NCBI GenBank assembly: GCA_020833245.1
Contig: JAJHQQ010000006.1
Location: forward strand, 1-39,082
Direction: 5' to 3'
Origin: Desulfurococcaceae archaeon
GTDB taxonomy: Archaea; Thermoproteota; Thermoprotei_A; Sulfolobales; Desulfurococcaceae
DNA: 39,082 nt
Part shown: positions 16,699-24,017 of the stretch, in pieces
Layout: each line of letters starts with the position of its first letter
How positions within the stretch are numbered: position 1 is the stretch's first letter
Made by a program: the position numbers and the translations under genes
The notes under the pieces: generated by a model
Seen by the model: only the letters and a program-made list of their open reading frames with translations
Databases searched by the model: none
Told to the model about the DNA's origin: nothing

Positions 16699-17301
16699 TT
16701 GCTGCCTGGAACAGCTGTTGGGTTAAAGACTAGAGATGGCGTTGTACTAGCAACTGATAAGAGAGTTACATATGATGGCTTTGTTCTCAGTAAGCAAGCT
16801 AAGAAAGTCTACATGATTACTGGGAGGACAGGCGTGGCTTTCGCGGGGCTACTAGGCGATGTAGGCTACTTAACTAAGCTCTTAAAGCTCGAGTCTAAGT
16901 ACTATGAGCTCAAAGTAGGCAGAGACATTAAGACACGTAGTCTCGCTAAAGTACTCTCACTAGTACTATACAACTACAAGCTCTTTCCGATGTTCACAGA
17001 GATCATTGTGGGAGGATACGACGAGGAGGGGGCATCACTATTCATCCTAGACCCCGTGGGGAGCCTAATAGAAGAGAAGTACGCGGCGGTGGGCTCCGGC
17101 GCACAGCTCGCACTAGGCTACATTGAGCCAAAATACCGCGAAGACCTCACACTAGAAGAAGCAGAGAAAATAGCTGTAGAAGCCATAAAAACAGTCATTG
17201 AGAGAGACGTCTTATCAGGAGACGGAGTAGACCTAGTAGTAATAACCAGAGAAGGCTACACTGAGAAATCCCACCTCTTCAAAACCACACCTGAAAAATA
17301 A
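16699..17301 (+). CDS. psmB: 20S proteasome beta subunit, catalytically inactive type
   Basis: About 200 residues with the full beta-subunit fold: GLKTRDGVVLATDKRV, SKQAKKVYMI, VGSGAQLALGYIEPKY and DVLSGDGVDLVVI. Aligned by Asp17 and Lys33, the residue at position 1 is Gly (LPGTAVG versus the usual TTTVG), so the nucleophile Thr1 is absent. Crenarchaea such as Sulfolobus are known to pair an inactive with an active beta subunit, and this fits the inactive partner. The start is TTG 16699 (AGGGTG six bases upstream); GTG 16690 is an alternative that would overlap the ribosome-binding site. The gene is followed by tRNA-Arg. Confidence 0.9.
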   Translation: MLPGTAVGLKTRDGVVLATDKRVTYDGFVLSKQAKKVYMITGRTGVAFAGLLGDVGYLTKLLKLESKYYELKVGRDIKTRSLAKVLSLVLYNYKLFPMFTEIIVGGYDEEGASLFILDPVGSLIEEKYAAVGSGAQLALGYIEPKYREDLTLEEAEKIAVEAIKTVIERDVLSGDGVDLVVITREGYTEKSHLFKTTPEK

Positions 17302-17329
17302 GAATCCCCCTATAAAACTACCCTCCTAG

Positions 17330-17404
17330 GGGCCCGTCGCCTAGCCAGGACAGGGCGCCGGCCTTCGGAGCCGGAGGTCCCGGGTTCAAATCCCGGCGGG
17401 CCCG
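17330..17404 (+). tRNA. tRNA-Arg (anticodon TCG)
   Basis: It folds as a full cloverleaf. The acceptor GGGCCCG pairs with CGGGCCC, and G17404 is the discriminator. The anticodon arm is CCGGC-CTTCGGA-GCCGG with TCG in the loop, and the T arm is CCGGG-TTCAAAT-CCCGG. There is no intron, and CCA is not encoded. TATAAAA at 17311-17317 is only about 13-19 nt upstream, too close to be the usual TATA box. An AT-rich stretch at about 17293-17302, at the end of the preceding gene, is better placed. A T-run at about 17424-17430 follows. Confidence 0.96.
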
Positions 17405-17465
17405 TTAGCTCACCAATTTTGGTCTTTTTTGCTTCCACACTGTGCTCTTGTTGCTAGTGTACTCA

Positions 17466-18188
17466 TTACCGTGTTTTAACTGGTACTTTATATCCGGGTA
17501 GTATTGGTGCGAGTAACTTAGCTGTGACCAGGTACCTCGGTATGTAAACCTCGCTTTTCTTCTTCTCAATCGCCTTAATGATCTCTTCTGCGACTCTACG
17601 CGGATCAAGGCCTCCTCGTAGTGAGTAACCCGCTCTAATATGGAACTCCGTGTTTACTACACCGGGATACACCGCGAGCACGTGGACTCCTCGATCACGT
17701 ATTTCTCTGCGCAGAGCTTTCACCGCGTAGTGTAGAGCAACCTTGCTCGCTCCGTATAGTGGAAGAGACTCTAGTAGCACGTAAACCCCCGCTGTTACAA
17801 CGAAAACTACTACTGAGCCATGTCTCATTAGATTTAAGAGCTCTTTAGTCAATATTAACGGAGCAATAAAGTTCACGTTTACTAGAGACACCACCTCCTC
17901 AACGCTGTGTTCAATAATTTTCTTGTAAACTCCGAAACCAGCGTTATTAACTAGTAAGTCTACTTCTCCAAGATACTCCCTAGTGGCCTTAAACACTACG
18001 TAGACTCCCTCTACTCTCGACAAGTCTGCTTGAACAGGTATAAAGCAGTCTCTCAACTCCTCAGCGAGGAGTGAAAGCCTAGTCTTGTCCCTCCCGACAC
18101 CCAGCACAGTATTATTTCTCTCCCCGCAGAGGATCTTAGCGAGTTCTCTTCCGATACCCGAAGAGGCCCCGGTAATAACAGCTTTCAA
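17466..18188 (-). CDS. Short-chain dehydrogenase/reductase
   Basis: 240 residues of the classical SDR family. The motifs are the NAD(P)-binding TGASSGIG at residues 7-14, LVNNAGFG near 83, a catalytic Tyr and Lys in PLYGASKVALHYA, and YPGVVNTEF after strand 6. Where the catalytic Ser is expected the sequence reads VFVVTAGVYV, so the usual Ser appears to be Thr or missing by shift. The substrate is unknown. TTG 18188 is the start. A TTTTTAAC box at about 18223-18230 is a candidate promoter. It is a single gene between tRNA-Arg and the flippase gene. Confidence 0.85.
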   Translation of the reverse strand: MKAVITGASSGIGRELAKILCGERNNTVLGVGRDKTRLSLLAEELRDCFIPVQADLSRVEGVYVVFKATREYLGEVDLLVNNAGFGVYKKIIEHSVEEVVSLVNVNFIAPLILTKELLNLMRHGSVVVFVVTAGVYVLLESLPLYGASKVALHYAVKALRREIRDRGVHVLAVYPGVVNTEFHIRAGYSLRGGLDPRRVAEEIIKAIEKKKSEVYIPRYLVTAKLLAPILPGYKVPVKTR

Positions 18189-18287
18189 CTAGACACACCG
18201 TGAACGAAATGTGAGCTCTAAGTTAAAAACAATTTGAATTCCGCCCAATCCTACTATTAGATAGCTGAAGTGCAGAGTAAAATGAGC

Positions 18288-18316
18288 GTATAGCGGTGTT
18301 ATAGTCTGCGCTATAC
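18288..18316. repeat. Inverted repeat in the SDR/flippase intergenic region
   Basis: GTATAGCG (18288-18295) and CGCTATAC (18309-18316) form a perfect 8-bp stem with a 13-nt loop. The 268-nt gap (18189-18456) holds this repeat and the SDR promoter region; I see no other feature in it. It could be an operator or the flippase terminator. Confidence 0.35.
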
Positions 18317-18456
18317 TGCGTGCACTGTTTAACTCATAATACGGGTGTATGCGCGAAACCGGGTTATTACCAGGCATTAAAATATGTAGTTGTAAAACTC
18401 TAGAAACGCTATTAGAATAGAGGTCTACGTATCTGGCGCTAGTACAGTGAGTAGAG

Positions 18457-20076
18457 TTAACGCGGTTTATAGGGCACTAGACGCGTAGAGAGTAATTTCT
18501 CCTCGTATTTTGCTACGAGTTTTACTAGTGGTTTTAGTGGCTTAATACTCGAGAAGATGTCTACTACGAATTCAACATCGCCTTTACTCACTACTCTGAG
18601 TAATGGGAGTAGAGTTGAGTATACGAGTAGAAATAGTAGTCCGCTAACAACTAGTTTCAATAAGTTTAGTAATGCACCGGTGACATTTAGCGACGTTGAC
18701 AGTGTAAATGCCGGTATTGAAGATATGAGTGAAGCGGTCAGTATGCCTAGTGTAGAGTAGTACTCTAATTTCACTCTGTACTCCCTGTACGCGATGTAGA
18801 GAGCGTAAATTACCGAGACTCCGTTAGCCACTATAATAGCGTAGAGTAGGCCGTCAGCGCCGTGACTACTCGACAACGCTGGTGCTAGTAGCGCGAAGAC
18901 AGCGCTGTAAATTAACATCATGTCTAAGTTAACTCTAGTCTTCCCTACACCGCTGAAGAAACTGCCCAGAACCATGTGCCCTAAGAGAACATATAGGTAA
19001 TTCAACGCCGCTAAGGCGAAGAAACGGGGAGTTAACTCTAAGTACCCTCTCCCGAATAGCACCGCGACAAACTCTCTAGACATAGTAGCTGCAAACACCG
19101 TTACGGGGGCTACAACAAGCGAGGTGTACTTGGCTGAAATAGTAAACATTCTCCGAAGATCCTCGACATTGCTACTTCCACTAAGCCTAGAAAACGCTGG
19201 AAACAGCGCGGTTGAAATAGGAGTTGTAATTATAGTAATTAATGTCACGAATCTATACGCGGCGTTAAAGCTCCCGACAACATAATCACTCGCAATCCTA
19301 GAGAGTAACGCGTTTCTGTAGACATCGACCAGGGTGAATACCACGCCAGAGGCGTACAGTGGTGCTCCATACATGATCATCTCGAAAAGGACTTTTCTAG
19401 TGCGGGGGCCAGTGGCTCCACTCACTACTAAGTAGTACTTGTAGAGGTATAATGCTGCAAGCACTGTTGAGAAAATGTACGCCAATGTGTTTCCTAGTAG
19501 CGCTCCTGTGAGCCCCATTCCGAGGATTACTAGTAACGGGGCTAGTAGTAGTCTAAGAGCTTGCTGAGCAATACTAATAAAAGCCATTCTCTTAGCGTCT
19601 CTAAATCCCAGTAAAACACCAGTAGATACTGCTATAATTGCCTGAGAAACAACTATTGGTAGGAGAATGAGCGCTGAGTCCGCGAGCTCTGGTCTATTAA
19701 CAAGCCATGCTGAGAGGTCTTTTATAAACAAGTAGCCTAGTAGGTAAACTAGTAGAGACTCTAAAGTAACGAATAGTGTGCCAGTTTTAATCATAACAGC
19801 TAGTACTCCGTGTCCTCCAGAACCGTATTGATGAGAAATGTATCTAGTTAAAGCCGAGTTAACGCCGAGACCCGTGAAGACCATTAGAAAACCAGCTATT
19901 GTAAAAGCCAGGGAATAGGCTCCATATAAATCTGGACCTAAGAGCCTCGCAACAGCAATACCACATGCAGCAGACAATACAGTTGCGAGGACATTGCCAC
20001 TAAACAGGTAAAAGGCCCCTCTAGCTGTCTCCTCTACTATTGTTAATAGTGCTTCACTATTTCTATTCAAGCACAC
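18457..20076 (-). CDS. Polysaccharide/lipid-oligosaccharide flippase (Wzx/MATE-like)
   Basis: A 539-residue integral membrane protein with about 12-14 hydrophobic segments spread over its whole length. The start of the first domain (FYLFSGNVLATVLSAACGIA, then VARLLGPDLYGAYSLAFTIAG) is typical of the RfbX/Wzx polysaccharide export family in the MOP superfamily. It likely flips lipid-linked sugars used for S-layer glycosylation. GTG 20076 follows AAGGGG; TTG 20070 is an alternative. No glycosyltransferase genes lie next to it. Confidence 0.85.
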   Translation of the reverse strand: MCLNRNSEALLTIVEETARGAFYLFSGNVLATVLSAACGIAVARLLGPDLYGAYSLAFTIAGFLMVFTGLGVNSALTRYISHQYGSGGHGVLAVMIKTGTLFVTLESLLVYLLGYLFIKDLSAWLVNRPELADSALILLPIVVSQAIIAVSTGVLLGFRDAKRMAFISIAQQALRLLLAPLLVILGMGLTGALLGNTLAYIFSTVLAALYLYKYYLVVSGATGPRTRKVLFEMIMYGAPLYASGVVFTLVDVYRNALLSRIASDYVVGSFNAAYRFVTLITIITTPISTALFPAFSRLSGSSNVEDLRRMFTISAKYTSLVVAPVTVFAATMSREFVAVLFGRGYLELTPRFFALAALNYLYVLLGHMVLGSFFSGVGKTRVNLDMMLIYSAVFALLAPALSSSHGADGLLYAIIVANGVSVIYALYIAYREYRVKLEYYSTLGILTASLISSIPAFTLSTSLNVTGALLNLLKLVVSGLLFLLVYSTLLPLLRVVSKGDVEFVVDIFSSIKPLKPLVKLVAKYEEKLLSTRLVPYKPR

Positions 20077-20273
20077 TACCCCTTCTCTTTGAGTGTCTCC
20101 AAATGGTCACTACTCCACGTGGATACACGTATAAGGGCTATAAAATTTAACGCTAGAGAGTTAAGATCTATTTTCACCAGGAAACGCTACCACGAAATAA
20201 CAGGTCTTTTCAATTGCTAGTCTCTAGACGTGAATGTAAAATAGTCAACTTTACTACACCTGGTGTTTAAACA

Positions 20274-20704
20274 ATGATCGTGAGGAGTACTTTAACTTGG
20301 AGTGGAAGGGATCTTATGAAGAGCATTAAACTTCCAGCCGAGTGGACTGAGCGAAGAGAGGTATTTTTGAAAAGTGCTATTAGGAACTTAGAGGAGGGTA
20401 TTTACTGGCTATCTTGTTTTAGTGCACACCAGGCAGTTGAGTTCTACTTAAAAACCCTCTTAGTGTCTATAGCGGGTGTTCACCCATACACTCACGACTT
20501 AGCTAAACTACTAGACGCTATGAGAGCTATTGGAATAGAAGTCCCCAACGATATCTCACTGTCCTGCGAGCTATTAACACCACACTACGCGCTCGCCAGA
20601 TATCCCGGTAAAAGAACTTACAACTACACAGCTGAGCGTTGAAAAACTGCGTAGAGAACGCTTTAAGAGTAATTGAGTGGGTGAAGAGAGTTGCAGACCC
20701 GTGA
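20274..20704 (+). pseudogene. HEPN-domain protein (toxin of an MNT-HEPN pair), frameshifted
   Basis: Frame 20274-20642 reads a HEPN domain: WLSCFSAHQAVEFYLKTLL, HPYTHDLAKLLDAM, then LLTPHYALARYPGKRTYNYT, ending AER-stop at 20642. One base out of frame the expected last helix continues intact, LKNCVENALRVIEWVKRVAD, to a stop at 20704. Adding one base at GCGTTGA (20636-20642) restores a continuous HEPN protein of about 143 residues. The reconstructed end overlaps the MNT start, as in intact pairs. Partners of this type act as RNase toxins held in check by the MNT protein. ATG 20316, preceded by GGAAGGGAT, is an alternative start. It is either genuinely broken or carries a sequencing indel. Confidence 0.75.
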
Positions 20705-21021
20705 ACTCTACTTAGCATTAGCTAAGAAAGTAGAGCTTTACGAGAAACTCTACGCTGAGTTTACTCAGAAGCTGTGTACCAGTAGCCTAATTGAAGAGGC
20801 CTACCTAGTTGGGCCGCGAGCTCATGGAGAGAATATTCCTTCAAGTGACTTCGACGTAGTAGTCATAGTTAGTGGTGACGCCGACCCTATAGATGCCACT
20901 GCGAAAAATAAGATTACTGAAGAGGGAGAGCATACCTCTCGACATAGTAGTGCTGAAAAGAAGTGATCTCGAGGATCCACTATACAAAGAAACGCTGAGA
21001 AACGCTAAGAGGATCTGTTGA
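20691..21021 (+). pseudogene. MNT-type nucleotidyltransferase (antitoxin of MNT-HEPN pair), frameshifted
   Basis: TTG 20691 opens a minimal nucleotidyltransferase: YLVGPRAHGENIPSSDFDVV matches the GS-RG-SDxD signature with Gly-Pro in place of Gly-Ser. After the A5 run at 20904-20908 the annotated frame becomes unlike a protein and stops at about 20966. One base over, a typical continuation reads IRLLKRESIPLDIVVLKRSD and then LEDPLYKETLRNAKRIC to a stop at 21021. Removing one A restores about 109 residues, including the third carboxylate (LDIVV). It overlaps the HEPN reading frame by 14 nt. Confidence 0.75.
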
Positions 21022-21159
21022 ACTCGCCATGAACTAAGGTTTTCCTCTAGCAGTGTTTAAGCCCGTGTGCTGCACTATGGTTAAAGTGATCTATTTCGCG
21101 AGGAGAGCGAGTTTTTATTAACTGACCTAGACTTAAACCTAGTAGCAGAGGTGGTGTAT

Positions 21160-22350
21160 TTGAGTGAGAACATTATTCGCTATAAGCTAACAGAGAACAT
21201 TGAGGTCTTGAGACTACTAGACTCTGATACAAAGTACTTTGAGGCATTATGGGAAATACCTGAAGGAATTGTTTACAACGCGTACGTAGTTAAGGGGAGT
21301 AGTGGCGTAGTTCTAGTTGACACGTGGAAAGCCGGGTATGGTGATAAGCTAGTGGAGGTTCTCGAGGAGACTGGTGTTTTAAATAAGTTGACTCATATTA
21401 TAACTCACCACTTAGAGCCTGATCACAGCGGAGCACTACCAGATCTCGTTAAAGCCAACCCTGACGTTACTGTAATGGGGCATCCGATGGGAGAGAGGCT
21501 AATAAAATCTCAGTACGGTATCAGCGTGAAGTTTAAGCCCGTTAAAGACGGAGAAGAAGTAGAAGTAAGTGGTTTACACTTTAGTTTCTACTACACGCCA
21601 TGGCTTCACTGGCCTGAGACTATCATCAGCTACTTACACGGTGATAAAGCACTTTTCACATGCGATGTCTTTGGATCCTATGGGTTATTCAGAGAGAAGC
21701 TACTAGGCTCTCTCAGCAGCGAGGAGAGAGATCGCTACTTTAAATTAGCACGTAAGTACTTCGCAAACGTAGTAGGACACTACAGGGCGTTTGTATTAAA
21801 ATCTCTCAGTAGACTAGTTGAACTTATAGAGAGATCAGAGTACATTGCGCCAGCACATGGACTTGTACTCGGAAAGAGCGATGCATTAATCATGGCAAAG
21901 CTATACGAGAAGTGGGCTAAGAGCGCTGGTTCTAAAGTACTAGTAGTGTACGACTCAATGTACGGGTTTATAGAGAGATTTATGTTGGAGCTTACAAGTA
22001 GGCTTAAGAGTCGTGGCTACGATGTATCCACTCACGCCTTTACGTGGAGTAAGAGGTCTCTGATAAGTGAAGTAGTGGGTGAAGGCGTGGAAGCTGACAC
22101 GCTGGTTATTGGGGTTTCACTGTATGAAAACATGCCGTTCCCCATGGTAGAGTACTTAGTGAAACTACTTGTTCACAAGACAGGCTGCAAGAAGACTATT
22201 GTTATTAGTGCATATGGATGGGGTGGTCGTAGCGCTGAGTTAAAGAGCATCCTCGAGAGCTATGGGTGCCGTGAAGTACACTACTATGAGGCTACCCCCA
22301 GCGGACTTCAAGACCTTATTAAAAACGTGGAGGAAGCAATTTCCCTCTAA
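21160..22350 (+). CDS. Flavodiiron protein (A-type, O2/NO reductase)
   Basis: About 396 residues in the standard two-domain order. The metallo-beta-lactamase-like diiron domain has ligands HHLEPDHSGA (residues about 86-95), the His in TPWLHWPET, the Asp in FTCDVFGSYG, and the His in APAHGLVLG. The flavodoxin domain (VLVVYDSMYGFIERF for FMN phosphate, AYGWGGRS) follows. In anaerobes it reduces O2 to water or NO to N2O. No rubredoxin lies nearby; the electron donor is unknown. The start is TTG 21160, five bases after GGTGG; GTG 21151 and 21154 overlap that site. The gene is intact although both flanks carry frameshifts. Confidence 0.93.
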   Translation: MSENIIRYKLTENIEVLRLLDSDTKYFEALWEIPEGIVYNAYVVKGSSGVVLVDTWKAGYGDKLVEVLEETGVLNKLTHIITHHLEPDHSGALPDLVKANPDVTVMGHPMGERLIKSQYGISVKFKPVKDGEEVEVSGLHFSFYYTPWLHWPETIISYLHGDKALFTCDVFGSYGLFREKLLGSLSSEERDRYFKLARKYFANVVGHYRAFVLKSLSRLVELIERSEYIAPAHGLVLGKSDALIMAKLYEKWAKSAGSKVLVVYDSMYGFIERFMLELTSRLKSRGYDVSTHAFTWSKRSLISEVVGEGVEADTLVIGVSLYENMPFPMVEYLVKLLVHKTGCKKTIVISAYGWGGRSAELKSILESYGCREVHYYEATPSGLQDLIKNVEEAISL

Positions 22351-22545
22351 CGGTGCTTGATGTTATTTGTGAATTCTTGTATTTCTGTTTGAGGGGCTAC
22401 ATCTCGATGTGAGTTCACTTGTTTCACTCACACGCCATGGGTGCCCGTTGAGCCCAACGCCACAGGGCTCCCATCTGAGCCTCTCTGCGTCACCACAACG
22501 CGGATCATCCACGTAACTACAATAAGAGCAAAGGTACTTGAACAT
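22347..22545 (-). pseudogene. Decayed tnpB (IS200/IS605 OrfB) C-terminal fragment
   Basis: On the minus strand one frame reads FKYLCSYCSYVDD (22504-22545), like the last CxxC knuckle of the TnpB zinc ribbon before its catalytic DRD. After a one-base shift it continues RVVVTQRGSDGSPVALGSTG and THGV-stop-VKQVNSHRDVAPQTE to a TAG at 22347-22349. This tail resembles the C-termini of crenarchaeal TnpB proteins as I remember them. There is at least one frameshift and one in-frame TGA. The fragment is GC-rich compared with its flanks and contains a hairpin (GAGCCC/GGGCTC, 22450-22470). The remaining gap, 22546-22742, holds only the aRF1 promoter region. The family call is from memory and is moderate. 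Confidence 0.5.
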
Positions 22546-22742
22546 TACCCTATAACACCAAATACTCACAATAACTCATAGATATTCAAACTTATCGCCA
22601 ACCCTGTAACTGCCTTATTGGAAGTAAAAGAGAGCGCGCGTTAACTTCAACATCAGCTAAGCTAGTAGAGTCGAAGAATTAAAAAGGGATTTTTGTGTTT
22701 TCTCTTAAATCTGGTTGTTTACGTAGTCGTGTAGTGAAGGCT

Positions 22743-22763
22743 GAGAGGTTATGAGTTTTTAGC
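22743..22763 (+). promoter_or_regulatory. Candidate +1 recoding site at the aRF1 start
   Basis: GAGAGGT (22743-22749), ATG (22751-22753), AGT, TTT (22757-22759), TAG (22760-22762), then C. The T5 run (22756-22760) lets a Phe-tRNA on UUU slip one base forward onto UUU, after which AGC TAT AGT continues the aRF1 frame. The purine-rich element upstream serves initiation and is also within reach to stimulate a shift. The layout parallels CUU-UGA-C with its upstream Shine-Dalgarno in bacterial prfB. An extra T by sequencing error would look identical. Confidence 0.45.
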
Positions 22764-23888
22764 TATAGTGAAGAGCAGTTAGAAAAGCTGAGAGTTGATA
22801 AACAAAAACTACGTGAAATTATAAAAGAGCTCTCTAAGTGGAGCGCACACGCCACAATACTACTAAGCCTTTATATACCGCCGGGTAGGCCGATTGGAGA
22901 TGTCTTAGCGTTGTTGAGACAAGAGATCTCTGTAGCCGAGAACATTAAGTTAAAGAAGACTAGAAACGCTGTTGAGTGGGCTTTAAATGTAGCTTATGAT
23001 AGGTTGAGTAAAATACCGAAGTTACCAGATAACGGCTTAGTGCTCTTTGCCGGGTTAAACCCGGACACTGGTGACAGCATTGTTATTATGCTTATACCCC
23101 CCGAGAAGGTTCCAATTTTCTTCTACAGGACAGATAAGCGATTTCACACCGAGTTCCTAGAGGAAATGATCTCGGAGTCCGGCGTAATCGGGCTATTACT
23201 AGTTGAGAGGGACTACGCTACTATTGGGCTACTCAAGGGGAATAGGCTCGAGGTAGTAGAAGAGATAGAGGGTTATGTACCTGGCAAACACCACAAGGGT
23301 GGTCAAAGCCAGCGGAGATTTGACAGAATAATTGAGCAACTAGCTGAGGAGTTCTATAAGAGAGTTGGTGAACACGCCAACAAAGTATTTATACCTCTAC
23401 TAGAACAGGGGAAGCTAAAGGCCATTATCGTCGGAGGGCCCGCTTACGCTAAATACGACTTCATAGAGGGAGACTACCTCGACTATCGATTAAAACAAAT
23501 AGTGGCGCCAGAGCTATTTGACGTCTCATATCAGGGTGAGGCGGGGCTTAGAGAACTTGTAATGAAAGCTGAGGACATTCTCCAGGGTCAAGAGTACGCT
23601 GAGTCACTGAAATACCTTGAAGAGTTCAAACTCCACATCGCTAAGGACGACGGGCTCGCATTATACGGCGAAGAAGAAGTGAAGTTGGCTCTTCAAAACG
23701 GGCTTTTAAAAATACTACTCCTCGGAGAGAACAGAGATGACCTCCTCGAGTGGCTCGAGAAAGCCCCACAGTACGGCGTTAAAGTAGTAGTCATAAACAA
23801 GTCTGTGCCTGAAGCAGAGTGGTTTTACAAGACATTTAATGGACTAGCTGGTATACTTAAAACAAGAATAACTTACTTTAATTACTAA
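22751..23888 (+). CDS. prf1: Peptide chain release factor aRF1 (frame change after codon 3)
   Basis: It ends translation at all three stop codons and triggers peptidyl-tRNA hydrolysis. The body is intact: SKWSAHATILLSLYIPPGRP, ENIKLKKTRNAVEWAL (NIKS-type region), FYRTDKRFHTEFL (YxCxxxF region with Thr for Cys), GKHHKGGQSQRRFDR (GGQ), and the C-terminal ABCE1/aRF3-type domain. The first clear in-frame start, TTG 22911, would delete about 50 conserved residues. Upstream the frame is open back to 22755 without a start. ATG 22751 with GAGAGGT before it gives MSF-stop; skipping one T yields MSFSYSEEQLEKLRVD and a normal 378-residue protein. Either programmed +1 frameshifting or a one-base error must apply. 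Confidence 0.92.
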
Positions 23889-23936
23889 CAAGCATATTTC
23901 AACAAGTTCTACTCGACGGTGCCCAGTGATCCTAAC

Positions 23937-23962
23937 ATTCCTCTCAGAGTAATTAGAGGAAT
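23937..23962 (+). terminator. Hairpin downstream of aRF1
   Basis: ATTCCTCT (23937-23944) and AGAGGAAT (23955-23962) form a perfect 8-bp stem with a 10-nt loop, followed by TTAGTTTTACTT. It lies 49 nt after the aRF1 stop and before the next gene's ribosome-binding site. Confidence 0.4.
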
Positions 23963-24017
23963 TAGTTTTACTTAACTCTCCTCTTCAAATACTCGTGTTT
24001 CTCTATGGGTGGTTGAA

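Noticed and set aside
17311-17317. TATAAAA as the tRNA-Arg promoter
   Set aside because: It is only 13-19 nt before the mature 5' end, so transcription would start inside the tRNA.
18189-18377. 62-codon minus-strand frame between the SDR and flippase genes
   Set aside because: No recognisable protein features; it covers the SDR promoter and an inverted repeat.
22381-22500. C/D box or H/ACA guide RNA in the GC-rich gap
   Set aside because: C- and D-like tetramers occur but not in the right order or spacing, and the hairpin lacks a clear pseudouridylation pocket and ACA.
22363-22569. 68-codon minus-strand frame as an intact gene
   Set aside because: Only its start looks like protein (CSYC knuckle); the rest fits the neighbouring frame better, so I treat it as part of a decayed tnpB.
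22911-23888. aRF1 starting at TTG 22911
   Set aside because: It would remove about 50 conserved residues of domain 1, which are encoded directly upstream in the same frame.
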